From: Symbiodinium natans
Lineage: Eukaryota; Sar; Dinophyceae; Suessiales; Symbiodiniaceae
Assembly (NCBI GenBank): GCA_905221605.1
Contig: CAJNDS010000236.1
Span: forward strand, 705,501-769,500
DNA: 64,000 nucleotides
Reading direction: 5' to 3'
Each line of letters opens with the position of its first letter. Within the stretch, counting starts at the first letter, position 1. A program made the position numbers and the translations under genes. Below, one piece after another: positions 46,050 through 56,935 of this stretch. The notes beneath the pieces are model-generated. The model was not told the origin of the DNA. It was given only the letters and a program-made list of their open reading frames with translations, and searched no databases.

Positions 46050-46930
46050 TTATCCACGAAGGCTGCGCGGTGACCCGGAAGTGCCTTAGATGCCCGTGGC
46101 TGACTGCAAACCCTTGTTTACTGGCTGCTGGTAGAAAGACAAGTTGCCGCTGTTTTCAGAATCTTGAAAAAGATTAGGTCGGCTGCTAAAGAAGTAAATT
46201 GGATTGTTTTTTTGGGGATGCTGGGCATGCGCTTTAACAAAAATGCTACTTTAGATAGACCTGCTGGCGCATAGCAGTGCAGAAGGAGATGGCAATCGTA
46301 TATTTGTGCAGTGTATATATGTGGGTTCTAGCACAGTCAGGTACAGTCCAGTGAGAAAGTTTACCAATAGGCCCAGGGCGGTTCCGATTCAATAACAGGC
46401 ACTCGGCTAACATGTGGACATGGATAGGCATGCGGCCCCTCTAGGCACCAGGTTTAGGAGGCTCGTCATTGAAATGCAGACCTCGTCGAGTCGAAATGAG
46501 CACATCTGAACTTTCACACGTGGCGGTGACCTAGTCTTCAACTCATATCCTTCCAAAGCGACACGTGAGAATTCACCCCCAATCTGCATCTTGATCTCCA
46601 CGCCTCTGTAAGTACGGTCCAGCTAGTCGCCAGAATGTCGCCCCGCTTTGCTCCAGCTTCCTTTTCTTGCACCTTTCTTTGCCCTGGGCTGCCAGGTGCA
46701 AGGATGGAAACAGATTCTCGACGTGCCGTCGCCTCAGTTTTCCGGATCTTCGACGTTTGGGCATAGTCGTGACAGGGGTCGATAGCTCCATCTGGGAGAG
46801 TCGAAACCTCTAGCTGGTGTTTAGAACCAAGCGGTGCGATACCCTCATGGGGCCTTCACCAAGAAAGGGTCGCTGACGATGTCTCGAAAGCCCACACATG
46901 ACCGCAGCTTCATAGAGAGAAAAACAAGTT
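46050..46930. other. no clear gene
   Basis: Two weak minus-strand ORFs (46407-46601, 46573-46791) and otherwise stop-dense sequence. Confidence 0.3.
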
Positions 46931-47266
46931 TAGACAGTGAAAACCCTAAGCCTTCTCAAAACAACAGATACAGTCAAAATGATGCATAGTGCTCATCAAT
47001 GCTTTTGCTTTGTATTCCGGTTCTTTATCACGTGCTTTCGACCATCCGAATCTCAGCTCCAGCCATGGTGGCGACCTTCACTGCCTTTGTGGGAGCTTGG
47101 CTTGCAGGCCTTACGTGCACCCTTAAGTGCAAAGGGCCCCACATCTGGCATGCAGAGCCAGTGATTGCATCAAGGCGTCCTAACCTGCGAGCGGGCAGCG
47201 CGCGCGAATGATCGCTTGGGGAGGTAGACGTTTCCATTGGCCGTGGAAGCCGTCTGTGCTCCGCAG

Positions 47267-47335
47267 GCCTCCATTGGGCTTCGGCGACTTCGGCGCTCGC
47301 TGCGCGGTTCGATCAGGGCCTGGCGGATCCTGAGC
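47267..47335 (+). CDS. candidate exon
   Basis: After GTCTGTGCTCCGCAG one frame reads LHWASATSALAARFDQGLAD then PELR; it ends in (TTTAGGG)n. Confidence 0.5.
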
Positions 47336-47400
47336 TTAGGGTTAGGTTTAGGGGTTTAGGGGTTTAGGGTTTTAGGGTTTAGGGTTTAGGGTTTAGAGTT
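47335..47400 (+). repeat. telomeric array (TTTAGGG)n
   Basis: About nine units with TTTTAGGG and TTTAGGGG variants. Confidence 0.9.
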
Positions 47401-47430
47401 TCTGAAGGATTCGGGGTTTTGAGGCCTCAG

Positions 47431-47474
47431 GTGGTGCCGGGCCTGGGGGGGCTCCTGTTCACTTGCATCACCGC
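47431..47474 (+). CDS. 44-bp candidate exon
   Basis: The acceptor TTTTGAGGCCTCAG and the donor ACCGC|GTGAGT bracket VVPGLGGLLFTCIT, hydrophobic and possibly part of a membrane segment. Confidence 0.55.
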
Positions 47475-47723
47475 GTGAGTCGTGTCAAAGGAAAGCTGGA
47501 AGTGTCCAACATGATCCAACAGGCATACATATGTAGAGAGAGAGTCAACTATGTATTTATATATACGTATACGTGTGCACATACACAGGCCTGGCAGTTT
47601 CTCCAAGTGGTGAGTCCTCGGAGACATAGGCCCAGCGCCCAGTGCCTTCACGCTGAGGAGAAGTATCTTTGGATCCAGCAGCTCACAATCATGCCTGCGG
47701 CTGGCGTCTCAGTCAATAGAAGT

Positions 47724-47845
47724 CCCCCCCCTCCCCGCCCCCCCCCTCCCCCCCCCCCCCCCCTCCCCCCCCCCCCCTCCCCCCCCCCCCCCCCCTACCC
47801 CCCCCCTCCCCCCACCCCCTACCCCCCTGCCCTTCCACCTCCCTC
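47724..47845. repeat. C-rich polypyrimidine tract
   Basis: About 120 bp of C runs separated by single T. Confidence 0.95.
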
Positions 47846-47948
47846 CCAAGCCTAGGGGCTCCAAGATGCAATAGGCCTCAAAATAAAGGCGGCAATACAT
47901 GTGCAGGCTCAAGAGCCGGAGAACTGGAGAACAGGAATGATCCTGACA

Positions 47949-48197
47949 TTATCCGGGCCATGCTTCAGGCTGTAGGATTGGGGCATGTATAAGGCTCTCA
48001 AAAGCTTTGTGTTTTTCCGGTTGCCAGGCAGGTCCCCGCCTAGCCGGACAGCGCTTACATGCGGACTTAAGCGCAAAGCCTGAAGCATCGACAGGGGCAG
48101 GTATTGTGAGCTGTGCTACTTCAGAAGCCTTGTAAGCTTTGACGTCGGCTTCCACCTGATCCTGCAAAAAAGCACCAACAAGAACCGACACACACAA
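47949..48197 (-). CDS. hypothetical minus-strand ORF
   Basis: 82-codon frame containing FLQDQVEADVKAYKASEVAQ then LTIPAPVDASGFALKSACKR. Unrecognised. Confidence 0.35.
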   Translation of the reverse strand: MCVSVLVGAFLQDQVEADVKAYKASEVAQLTIPAPVDASGFALKSACKRCPARRGPAWQPEKHKAFESLIHAPILQPEAWPG

Positions 48198-48692
48198 GGG
48201 GCATATTTGCTGAGTGTCTCACATGACTCCCTGCTTTGCGAAGGCCGAATTGGCACGAATGGATTGTGGCTTAGCATGCGAGATGCTGCCGGAGGTCGCG
48301 CAGGCAGTTTGAGATATTCTGGGGCTCCATGAAAGAGCTAGGTGAATTGGGTCCTTTGGTCTTCCCGCTTCTCCCTTCTTTTGATTGGTTATATCATGAA
48401 CATCGGCATCGTGCGTTGCGCTGCGCCACTTCCAAAAACCCCTCCACCGTTTCAAGCTGTTCACTCTGTAGAAGATCAACATTTCAGTATTCGGAGGGGC
48501 CCGGCGTTGGCTGAAGTTCCGCCTCTCATTTGGCAATTGGGAACCCCTGAAACCATGCAAACCCGAAGGTTCATGTCACGGAGGACAGTGCACCCTGGCG
48601 GCACATTTGTGGCAATCGAGGGCCTCCGGCCTTGGGTTCCCAAAGATTGTCAGGATTGTGTTTGGTGTACTGCCTATTAAATTGTAGGGCTG

Positions 48693-48750
48693 CAGGAAAG
48701 AAGGAAGGGAGGGAGGAAGGAAGGAAGGACGGAAGGAAGGAAGGAAGGAA
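48693..48750. repeat. (GGAA)n microsatellite
   Basis: AAGGAAGG-type repeat of about 58 bp. Confidence 0.9.
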
Positions 48751-48779
48751 TTGTCTTGGGGGCACGATGTGAATCTCAG

Positions 48780-48818
48780 GTCCGCCCTCGGGTCGAGAAC
48801 AGCTCCCAAAAAAGGTTC
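48780..48818 (+). CDS. candidate exon
   Basis: After ATGTGAATCTCAG it reads VRPRVENSSQKRF just before (TTTAGGG)n. Confidence 0.45.
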
Positions 48819-48820
48819 AG

Positions 48821-48895
48821 GGGTTTAGGGTTTTGGGTTTGGGGGTTCCTAAACCCTAAACTGCCCTAAACCCTAAACCCTAAACCCTAAACCCT
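48821..48895. repeat. head-to-head telomeric arrays
   Basis: Degenerate (TTTAGGG)3 meets (CCCTAAA)6 around 48846. Confidence 0.9.
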
Positions 48896-48930
48896 GTTTT
48901 GGGCGACCCGCCCGCGAGTGGTGCTCCCAG

Positions 48931-49018
48931 GGGCCGCTCAACACCCGGGGTCTGGTGGCAACCTACGGAGGCGCGGAAAGAGGGCAAAAACAAAACATCG
49001 ATATTTGAGCCTCGGGTT
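48931..49018 (+). CDS. candidate exon
   Basis: After GTGGTGCTCCCAG it reads GRSTPGVWWQPTEARKEGKN then KTSIFEPR and abuts (TTTAGGG)n at 49014-49054. Confidence 0.55.
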
Positions 49019-49206
49019 TAGGGTACGTTTAGGGTTTAGGGTTTTGGGTTAAGGATGTTTAAGCAGGTGAGGCAGAAATAGAAGGTCAAGAGACTTCTAA
49101 GGAGGCTAAGAGATAGTGAGTAGACAGGAGAAGGGGCATGAAGGTCCAGAATGTGGGGGGGGGGGGGTCTTGTGGCCTTTTTGTTCCGCGAAGCCGAAGC
49201 TCCCAG

Positions 49207-49296
49207 ATTATAACCCGAGCAGAGTTTGTATCGCTTGCGCGCTTTACTTACGTCCAAGCCGAAGTGGCACTGTACAGGGCTGCAGCTTTTCAAACC
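49207..49296 (+). CDS. candidate exon
   Basis: After CCGAAGCTCCCAG it reads IITRAEFVSLARFTYVQAEV then ALYRAAAFQ and runs into CCCGAAA/CCCTAAA repeats (49297-49336). Confidence 0.55.
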
Positions 49297-49425
49297 CGAA
49301 ACCCGAAACCCTAAACCCTAAACCCTATAAACCCTCCCTAACCAGAAGTTGGAGGCCCTGCAAGTATCCGGAAGCCCTATCCAGAGTACTAATTCTACAG
49401 TGCACCTCATGCCCGTTGCCCTAGT

Positions 49426-49488
49426 TCCCTTTTTGGGGCCCTTACATGGTACGGCACCCTTGCAATAAGGACCCAAGAAAGGGAAACT
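49426..49488. repeat. short foldback
   Basis: TTCCCTTTTTGGGGCCCTTA and TAAGGACCCAAGAAAGGGAA, 17 of 20 paired. Confidence 0.7.
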
Positions 49489-49599
49489 ATATTTCGAGAA
49501 CTACACAAAAACCTGTCCGTCTCCGCACTTCTCGAGGTGACGACTGCCTTGTGAGCTTCAAGGGCTCCACCAGCATCACCAACTACCTTCTCGGGGACC

Positions 49600-50136
49600 G
49601 TGCTCATTTCTCGCATGCCTTACCAGCTTCGCCACGGAAACAAACACGAGGCCGACAGCCTCAAAACTGCATACACCTCGACAATTCCGACGTCCCGAAC
49701 CGAGCCCCCACCCTCTGTCCCGATCGCAGAATCTGGGAGTTGGCAGGATTTCGACATCCTTCTGGACCGGCCCTTTAGTTCCTGGGCTGCTAAGTTGCTT
49801 CCTGTTATGGTAACATGCCTTGTAGCCAGTCTACTGGTTCTGAGACGATTCCAGTGCCCTGCTCCCTATAAGACTCTATGGCGAACATCTCAAGGCTTTC
49901 ATGTGGGGCTTCTACGCTTGGTCCATAAAGCCCCCAAGTGTACCAGAACAAGTCTGCCCCTTTGCGCACCTTTTCTGCGCAAGCTCCGCCAAACCGCTCT
50001 AAAAGGATCTGAAGCACGCGGCCCGAGCATCGTGCGTGTGCAGGCTCCTGCCCGGACTGTCGCGTTCACAAAGGCCTCGAGGGATGAACGCTTCTTAGGG
50101 ATTCTCGGGTTGTACGCAGGGCGCTGCCAGATTTGA
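49600..50136 (+). CDS. hypothetical ORF
   Basis: A 178-codon open frame (MLISRMPYQLRHGNKHEADS start). Parts look coding (ESGSWQDFDILLDRPFSSWA then AKLLPVMVTCLVASLLVLRR, a hydrophobic segment), but exon edges are unclear and antisense frames are open too. Confidence 0.4.
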   Translation: MLISRMPYQLRHGNKHEADSLKTAYTSTIPTSRTEPPPSVPIAESGSWQDFDILLDRPFSSWAAKLLPVMVTCLVASLLVLRRFQCPAPYKTLWRTSQGFHVGLLRLVHKAPKCTRTSLPLCAPFLRKLRQTALKGSEARGPSIVRVQAPARTVAFTKASRDERFLGILGLYAGRCQI

Positions 50137-50561
50137 TTCGAAATTCGGTGTGCCCCTACGACCAGTCAACGGCATTTCCCAAGGGATCCCCCAAGAAGTT
50201 CCCCGGAAATTTCGGGGCAGGCAGGAACAAGTTGAATGTGGCACCCCCCCCCGTCTCAATTGTTTTTCGTTTTCTGAGCCACCCCCAAGCCCTGACCTAC
50301 CAAAACGGCCCATAGAGAAAAGAATCGGTCCCCGGGCCGGGATTCCTTACTTGAGGGAGGATTTATAATTGAGTTCCGGGCTTGGGATTCCTTAATAGAG
50401 GGGGGGGTTTTATGAATCTGAGGCTAACATGAAATTTGTGAGCTGGCACAGAACCGGGGACTGCGTTGAGGATGGCAGGTGGTTCACATGCATCCCCCAA
50501 AGACACCTGCTTTTCAGAGCCCGACCTGCTCTGAAATTCCAGATGCTCTTTTTTTCAAGAC

Positions 50562-50591
50562 ACCCTAAACCCTAAACCCTAAACCCTAAAT
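50562..50591 (-). repeat. telomeric array (CCCTAAA)n
   Basis: Four units directly before an exon. Confidence 0.9.
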
Positions 50592-50597
50592 CCCAAG

Positions 50598-50696
50598 AAG
50601 AGGATTCTACAACAGCTGGCGCAGTCTTCAAGACGAAACACAGCGAGCCCTCGAAGATCTGGGATGCTCCTCGCCGACCAAGGGAAGATGCGATAA
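50598..50696 (+). CDS. candidate exon
   Basis: After CCCTAAATCCCAAG it reads KRILQQLAQSSRRNTASPRR then SGMLLADQGKMR to TAA. Confidence 0.55.
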   Translation, partial: KRILQQLAQSSRRNTASPRRSGMLLADQGKMR

Positions 50697-51290
50697 AGTT
50701 GCATAAGTTGCCAGGTCTGTTTTGCGGGAGGGCTTTGGGCACAGTAGCGCCACGTGACATGCTCTCGAAACTTTAGAGGCCTACTGTTGCGCAATAGTTG
50801 AAAGGGAAAGGTTCCGGGTGGTGGCATGGTAGGATTAGTTTAAATTAGTTTTGGACTGCTGTTTTCCATGGCCCGAAAGCTCAACGCAATTCCGCTGCAC
50901 CTTTTTTTAAGGTGATCCTGCCACAGTTTCGAAGAAAAGTGCTCCACGAATCCACCACTTCGCACCACTGCTGAGGCGACAAGAAGCCGCTACGAGTTTC
51001 TGGCCACTCCCTAGGAGGCACCGGAGCGTTCTTGGAATGTCAGGGTTTAGGGTTCAGGCGGTTTAGGGTTAAGTAATCCGGATTCGGGTTTCTGAGCTGT
51101 CGCTCTTGAACAAACACCTTGACTCGCTTCTGTTCAGCCTACGGCTTGTAGGGCCCAACCAGGCTGGCCACTTTTTGTAGATGCCAAACCTGACCATGTT
51201 TATGCTTGCGAGGGCTAACACATCAGGGCCCGGTGCCGGGGTTTTTACTCCCCAAGAAAGGGACCCTGTTTGCCCATCCGCACCGTGCAG

Positions 51291-51385
51291 GTGCCATGGC
51301 GCTTCTGGCGGCCTTCCAGCTGTCCGAGAAGTACCAGATCAAGGAGATGGATACACGACCTCTAGACTTCGAGGTTTGGCTATAG
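51291..51385 (+). CDS. candidate exon
   Basis: After CGCACCGTGCAG it reads AMALLAAFQLSEKYQIKEMD then TRPLDFEVWL to TAG. Confidence 0.5.
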
Positions 51386-51587
51386 GCCTTGCACCTTCCA
51401 GAAAGCTGCAGGAGATCTACACTTTTGGTCAGCCCCGTACCTCAGCATGCAAGAGCATCAGGAATCACGGGTGTGGATCCGTCAGGTCTAGGAAAAATCT
51501 TCCGGGTGCGCCTTCGCTCAGGCGTGGGCAATGAGGCGTGGGTGAACGCCTTCGAAGCTCGCATGGCCAACGCATCGTTTTTCAGGG

Positions 51588-51729
51588 TGGGGTGCTGCTC
51601 CTTGCTGATGTGCAGTGCATACTATACAGAGCTTGGGAAGTGCTACACAGAATTCAGAAAGCTGCGAGCCAGCCCCTAGAGTACCGCTTAAGGGCAGAGC
51701 ATAAGGGGCTAGGGGTCCAGGTTTCAAAA
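51588..51729 (+). CDS. candidate exon
   Basis: After CATCGTTTTTCAG it reads GVLLLADVQCILYRAWEVLH then RIQKAASQPLEYRLRAEHKG and runs into (TTTAGGG)n at 51730-51755. The sequence just upstream reads RVRLRSGVGNEAWVNAFEAR and is probably another exon. Confidence 0.55.
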
Positions 51730-51766
51730 GGGTTTAGGGTTTAGGGTTTAGGGTTCTTAAACTCAG

Positions 51767-51930
51767 ACCGCTGGGTATCAAGTCTGCAAGAGGTGGTGTC
51801 CTACATGGATCCCGTTCCTCATCTGCCCCCTTCCTGGCTCATGGGCTACCGGCACGTTGGGGCGGAGGTCGCCGCTTCCGGGAGTTTTTCGGGCTTTTGG
51901 GGCCAGAAAAGGGTTAAGGGCTTGTCATAG
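51767..51930 (+). CDS. candidate exon, 54 codons
   Basis: After TCTTAAACTCAG it reads RWVSSLQEVVSYMDPVPHLP then PSWLMGYRHVGAEVAASGSF and on to TAG. Among the most protein-like segments of the window; unrecognised. Confidence 0.6.
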
Positions 51931-52670
51931 TATGTATATATATATATATCTATTTATTTATTTATTTATTTATTTTTCGGATGTGAAGGGCAAAGGCAGG
52001 GGTACCTGAGCTTAGGGAGGCCCAGCAAGCGTCTGGACCTGCAGGGCCACGTGATAAAAGACCCCCGTCATGATGCTCACCTCCCACTCCACAAATGTGC
52101 CCAATCACTGGCTCAGGTGGTGCAGTGAGCGTCTGACGCACATGTGAGGGACCTCTGGTTTGGAGTTTGATGTGACTAAACGGCGTTCCGTTGCAGGTAT
52201 GGTACAACACCACTTCCTTGGGAAGCCCTGCCTTTTGTGCCGCAGGTCCGGGCATTGCACTTCAAAGCCAAGTTCGTTTAGTTTAGGGTTGATAGGGTTG
52301 AGTCATTGAGAGGGTTGAGAGGGTCTAGGCCTGCGTTGCCAAAGCTGAGGCCGTGACCCGGAATCGAAGCTTCAAAGCCACTAGTGGTTTTCCACACGCA
52401 CTGCAACCGCTCCCATGGGACCATGTGGCGGCTATTGAATGACGCCACCCGATTTTGCAGCTTCCTGCAAACCCTGTATGCATGTTTTGGAGCCATCAAA
52501 AATCTTGAGCCCGACTTTCATGATGATACTCATACGTGAACTGTTGTTTCAACAAGACATAAAACATGTGTATACATATATATATATGTATATACATATA
52601 TTAATTTATGTATATACATGTAGCTCTCTTCTAGTATACTCTTGTTTCTACGTTACATAGTGAGTGGTGA

Positions 52671-52808
52671 AGCTCGCCGCCCCCCGAAGGCCAGGAGGAC
52701 TGCAGCGGCCAGTTCTCAGTGTTGCGCTGCCTCTTCCACACCTGCGACCACTGCTCCTACTTGGGACTGACGCCCGGCAGCCTCGGTGGCTTCTTACGGG
52801 GCGGCTAG
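52671..52808 (+). CDS. candidate exon, Cys/His-rich
   Basis: It reads GQEDCSGQFSVLRCLFHTCD then HCSYLGLTPGSLGGFLRGG to TAG. C-x9-C-x4-C-x2-C spacing could bind metal, but no named family fits. Confidence 0.55.
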   Translation, partial: SSPPPEGQEDCSGQFSVLRCLFHTCDHCSYLGLTPGSLGGFLRGG

Positions 52809-52816
52809 GGGTTGAA

Positions 52817-52870
52817 ACCCTAAACCCTAAACCCTAAACCCTAAACCCTAAACCCTAAACCCTAAACCCC
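52817..52870 (-). repeat. telomeric array (CCCTAAA)n
   Basis: Eight units between two exons. Confidence 0.95.
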
Positions 52871-52878
52871 CACATGAG

Positions 52879-52990
52879 GGTTTCTGGAGAAGCAAGGGTG
52901 GCCCAATACGCTTCAAGCTTGACACGTGCTCAGCCTGCAATGCTCAGGAATCCCTGCAAGCCAAACGACCCCCATCCTGCTTGCCTGCAA
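52879..52990 (+). CDS. candidate exon
   Basis: After CCCACATGAG it reads GFWRSKGGPIRFKLDTCSAC then NAQESLQAKRPPSCLPARLW. Confidence 0.5.
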
Positions 52991-53839
52991 GGCTGTGGCT
53001 GATTTTTTGTTGTTTTGTTGTTGAATTGTTGAAAGGGGGGGGGGGCTCGGAAGGCTGCTCTTGAGTAGTGTTCACTTCATATTAATAACCCTCCCCCCCC
53101 CCTGTGGTTACAGGCCGCGGTCTCCGTTATGAAAAGCCCCTGGACTTACCCTGACCCAAACCATCAAGATTGCCTTGCAAAGCCTTACAGCCTTAAACTT
53201 GACGCAGCCTCAAGGAAGGCCCAAACCCGAACCCCAAGCCCCAAGACTTGCAAGCCCTTAGCCCTTTTCAACCGGCTTTGGCCCGGAAGGATTGTGCAAA
53301 TCCGGGGGGTGTTATAATTACGTTCTGGGATTTGGATTGTGCATTTACGGAGGGATCAATATGAGGTCAACATTAGGCAGGCTATGGACGCTCGGAGTTT
53401 TATTTGGGCAGGTGCTGGTTACAGATGAGGACGCCAAGCCTTTATGCTTTGGCTTGATCGGCTGGCAGCTGCCAATGTGCGTCATCTGCAGGTCCAGCAC
53501 AGCCGAAACCTGTCATTGATGCACGCGAGTGCTGTCCGAAGAGGACATCGCCATTAATTAACGACACGAACGGCTCGCCGTGGTCCAACGCGCCAGTCTG
53601 TAGAGCTCCCGGCGCTGGACCCACTTGTACAGGGAACCCACCTTCGGGCCACGGAAAGAGCGGGCGAGTGGGACGGCCCTTAACATCACGTAAGGTAACT
53701 CCCTTTACAGAGGCAAAGGGCGTTTATCCACGCAGCTCCATGACATGGCCCATTCATGCCAGGACTTTACACCATTGAAGCACCGCTGAATTCGCAACTT
53801 CAAAGCCTGCACCCTGCTTGCTACATATAACTACGAAGC

Positions 53840-53962
53840 ATGGCCAGGGGGGAGCGGCAGAAAACCTCTCCAAATCCAAGTCCTCCGAGGTACGAAAGTG
53901 GGCAGGCACCCCTGGAGGAGGCCAAGCAGGAGGTGGAGGCCGCAAGTCACCCTAAACCCTAA
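53840..53962 (+). CDS. candidate exon / small ORF
   Basis: ATG then ARGERQKTSPNPSPPRYESG and QAPLEEAKQEVEAASH into a telomeric array (TAA from the repeat). Confidence 0.5.
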   Translation: MARGERQKTSPNPSPPRYESGQAPLEEAKQEVEAASHPKP

Positions 53963-54006
53963 ACTTTGGCCCTAAACCCAAAACCCTAAACCCCAAAACC
54001 CTAACT
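53951..54006 (-). repeat. telomeric array (CCCTAAA)n
   Basis: Six units with CCCCAAAA variants. Confidence 0.9.
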
Positions 54007-54163
54007 GAATCGCCTCCACGCTGCCATTTCAGAGACCTTTGAACTGCCGGCCCCTGCACCTGGAGTGGTTTTGAGCATTGGAGAGACACCGAGTAGCTCT
54101 TCTCGCCGCTTCTGCTGCGCCAGATCCCTTTTTGCGCCAACCCCTATAAGGCCCTATCCTTGA
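54005..54163 (+). CDS. candidate exon, 52 codons
   Basis: It directly follows the array and reads LNRLHAAISETFELPAPAPG then VVLSIGETPSSSSRRFCCAR to TGA. Confidence 0.6.
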   Translation: MNRLHAAISETFELPAPAPGVVLSIGETPSSSSRRFCCARSLFAPTPIRPYP

Positions 54164-54713
54164 GCCGATACAGTCTCTGCAAATCTTTGCAAGGCCGCTG
54201 GTGGACTGTCCTCCGAAGCCGATCGCGTTGCAGGACCTGCACGTGTGGGCGGAGGGGGGCGCTGGGATCGGGAGCTTGTGATGCATCAGCACTGCTGCTG
54301 TCTGCGTTCTTGCAGCCAGGGACATGAAGCACAAGAGAGATGGAGAGATGGGCAAGTTGTGGGCTTGCTAGGTCTTGCGATCGATGTGGCACGTTCTCAC
54401 ACTGCAAACAGCAGTTGGCAAATTTTACATGAGGATACTGCGATGGTAAATGGCCGGAACTGGCCCATTGCACTTGTAACCATGCCTGGAATCGGTATCA
54501 AAAACAAGTTCGACTCGCTTGTCCAGACTCCTAAGTTTAAGCGTGCTTCGCCGCGGTTCCTTCTGCCATGTTAACTTACGCGTCCGCATGGCTGCATATG
54601 TTTTATGTCGCATGAAAGCACTGACATCAGACATCCACTACCAGACAGCCGGCAAGGCACAGCCTTCAGGGCGCGAAGCCCTAAGGCATCCTAAACCCTA
54701 AAGCCTGCGCAAG

Positions 54714-55136
54714 ATGACATGCTCAAATCGAGAAGTGCACCAAGGAATGAACCAATCATGTGATTGCGAGAGGCCACCGTTTGGTGCAACAAGTTGCGAG
54801 AGACCAAAAGCAGGGCCACAGCCTCATAACCTCAAAACCGCCATGTACTCCAGGGAGCTTCTTGTTCTTATAGTGCTCCTTGTATGTTATGGGATCATTT
54901 GTTGTTGGGTTGTTTTGTTGACAAGGGGTTCTTTCATCAAAGGTACGTTCCAACACACCTTTGAGCTGTTGGTTCGGGTTTCCTGTTGCGCTTGGTTGGG
55001 TGCAACATGGGTTGCCACTGCTGCTTCGGCAGGGGATTTCGAGAATTTGAGCTTGGCTTCCTTCCTGGATGCGGTAGAGAAGTCTCCTCGCAGCGCCATC
55101 AGTTCATCGTTCTGTCCTTCAATCGGTGTCTTTTAA
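54714..55136 (+). CDS. hypothetical ORF with hydrophobic segments
   Basis: 140 codons: KTAMYSRELLVLIVLLVCYG then IICCWVVLLTRGSFIKGTFQ, and ASAGDFENLSLASFLDAVEK near the end. Possibly a small membrane protein or fused exons. Confidence 0.4.
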   Translation: MTCSNREVHQGMNQSCDCERPPFGATSCERPKAGPQPHNLKTAMYSRELLVLIVLLVCYGIICCWVVLLTRGSFIKGTFQHTFELLVRVSCCAWLGATWVATAASAGDFENLSLASFLDAVEKSPRSAISSSFCPSIGVF

Positions 55137-55240
55137 ACCAGGACGCACGGTAATTTATGAATAGTTATGCGCTAGAGCAGGCATGTCGAAGCGGAAAGGG
55201 GTGTCGCTGCCCATGAAAGCCTGGAATCTCCGTTTGCCGA

Positions 55241-55414
55241 GGTGCAGAGGCTTGCTTGAAAGCCGTGGAGAAAGCCTTGAACACGGACCTGCAGGGTTTT
55301 CTGGGGCCGGGTCAGGAGACATGCCTATTATATTCTATGGCCCAACAAGCGACTCTGTCCAATTTAATCGCTTTCCTGCAACAACCAGAGGAAGGCTTAC
55401 ATGTTGTCGCATGA
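55241..55414 (+). CDS. candidate exon, 57 codons
   Basis: It reads GAEACLKAVEKALNTDLQGF then LGPGQETCLLYSMAQQATLS and NLIAFLQQPEEGLHVVA to TGA. Strongly protein-like, helical; unrecognised. Confidence 0.6.
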   Translation, partial: GAEACLKAVEKALNTDLQGFLGPGQETCLLYSMAQQATLSNLIAFLQQPEEGLHVVA

Positions 55415-56148
55415 ATGTTTCTTGCCCGTGCTTTCTTGCCCGTGCCTTCTCTGTCCTCTCTGTCGCCTCTGGACGGTGCAAACATCCTACAGCATTGTTT
55501 CCTCTTCACTGCACGTCTTCTCTTAGGTGTACAACCTCCATGCAGAGGGGTCGGCTTGGTATCTGACCACTTAAAGGGAGCCTACCTCAGCCTCAGGTAT
55601 GAAAGTTTGCATGGATTTGCCAGGATTCGGGCCCGCTGGACGAGCTCATCGAAGCGCAGCAACAGGTCAGGGGCCCTTCTTTTCTTTACGGGCTGGTGCC
55701 TGGAGGTGTGAGCTGAAGCGACAAAATCGATGGCTTCCAAGGTTGTCAAAAGCATTTCTTCGGCAACACTGTAGTACTATATCTGCAATACTCAAGTTTC
55801 GGCTAGTGACCCCACACCCTAAACCCCTAACCCCTGAGCCCTTGGTGCCTGTGCTTCACTCCGTGCCATTTGATATGGCAATCTATTCGAGCTCCCGGAT
55901 TGCCGCGCCACGTCTCCCTCCACCTCTGCGTCAGAAGGGTTTCCGACCTTCGTTCCGTCAAGAGAACAACTTCCAAGTGATGTCTTGATGGCTGTGCGGT
56001 CTTACTGGGTAGATCGTGTACCACAGGAGGATGCTGGTAACCCTGAACCCTGAACCCTCAACCCTTTGAGATTGAGTCCAGGTAGTCAGAGACCTGATGA
56101 GCGGTTCGACCAGCCATTGTATGCGGGTGCCCAGAAAACCCCAGACCC

Positions 56149-56242
56149 AAAACCCTAAACTGGCGACTTAACCCTAAGCCCTATAAGCCCTAAACCCTAA
56201 ACCCTAAACCCTAAACCCTAAACCCTAAACCCTAAACCCTAA
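56149..56242 (-). repeat. telomeric array (CCCTAAA)n
   Basis: Degenerate then eight perfect units. Confidence 0.95.
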
Positions 56243-56331
56243 CGAAGTTTCGTGAGACCAGGCCCGGAGTGTGAAGAGCAATGGCGGCTCCACGCGGCGC
56301 TCGCGTGGTGCGGAGGCCTCCCCGCCGTCCG
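56243..56331 (+). CDS. candidate exon between divergent arrays
   Basis: An 89-bp spacer with two open frames (MAAPRGARVVRRPPRRP or TKFRETRPGV). Coding status is uncertain; the placement between arrays is the main point. Confidence 0.3.
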
Positions 56332-56521
56332 TTTAGGGTTTAGGGTTTAGGGTTTAGGGTTTAGGGTTTAGGGTTTAGGGTTTAGGGTTTAGGGTTTAGG
56401 GTTTAGGGTTTAGGGTTTAGGGTTTAGGGTTTAGGGTTTAGGGTTTAGGGTTTAGGGTTCAGGGTTCAGGGTTCAGGGTTTAGGGTTTAGGGTTTAGGGT
56501 TTAGGGTTTAGGGTTTAGGGC
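56332..56521 (+). repeat. longest telomeric array, about 27 units
   Basis: Near-perfect (TTTAGGG)n with three TTCAGGG units in the middle. Confidence 0.97.
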
Positions 56522-56540
56522 TACTTTTCTCCAACCCACC

Positions 56541-56607
56541 AGTCGCAGAGACTTCGGTTACAGTTATCAGGTTCAGTGAGATCAGGGTGACCTGGAGGAG
56601 TTTGAGG
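56541..56607 (+). CDS. candidate exon
   Basis: After TCTCCAACCCACCAG it reads AETSVTVIRFSEIRVTWRSL to TGA. Confidence 0.5.
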
Positions 56608-56935
56608 CCCTGAGTTGCAGGGGGTTTAGGGTTTAGGGTTTGGGGAAGTGGCAAGCCCCTTGCACAGAGGGTTCAGGGTTTAGGGTTTCGACCTGCGTGT
56701 TTGTAGGTTCCAGGATTCGTAGGCAGTCTGTTGAATGTGCTTTTCCAAAATAAAAGGATACCCCTTGCCTACCCCAGATATGCTACGGCCCTCTTCCTAA
56801 GGACCCTAAACCCTAAACGCCTTTCTAAGATTCCCCCCCTTCGGAACTGACAGGCAAGATAGGTACCCTACATTTGAGGAAGCCCCCGAAAGTCGGCTCG
56901 TAGGTTACTGAGGTACAAGACGCCAGTTGAGGGCT

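Noticed and set aside
47709-47855. Pro-rich or Gly-rich proteins
   Set aside because: They are translations of C-rich tracts, as at 60918-61261 and 63376-63646.
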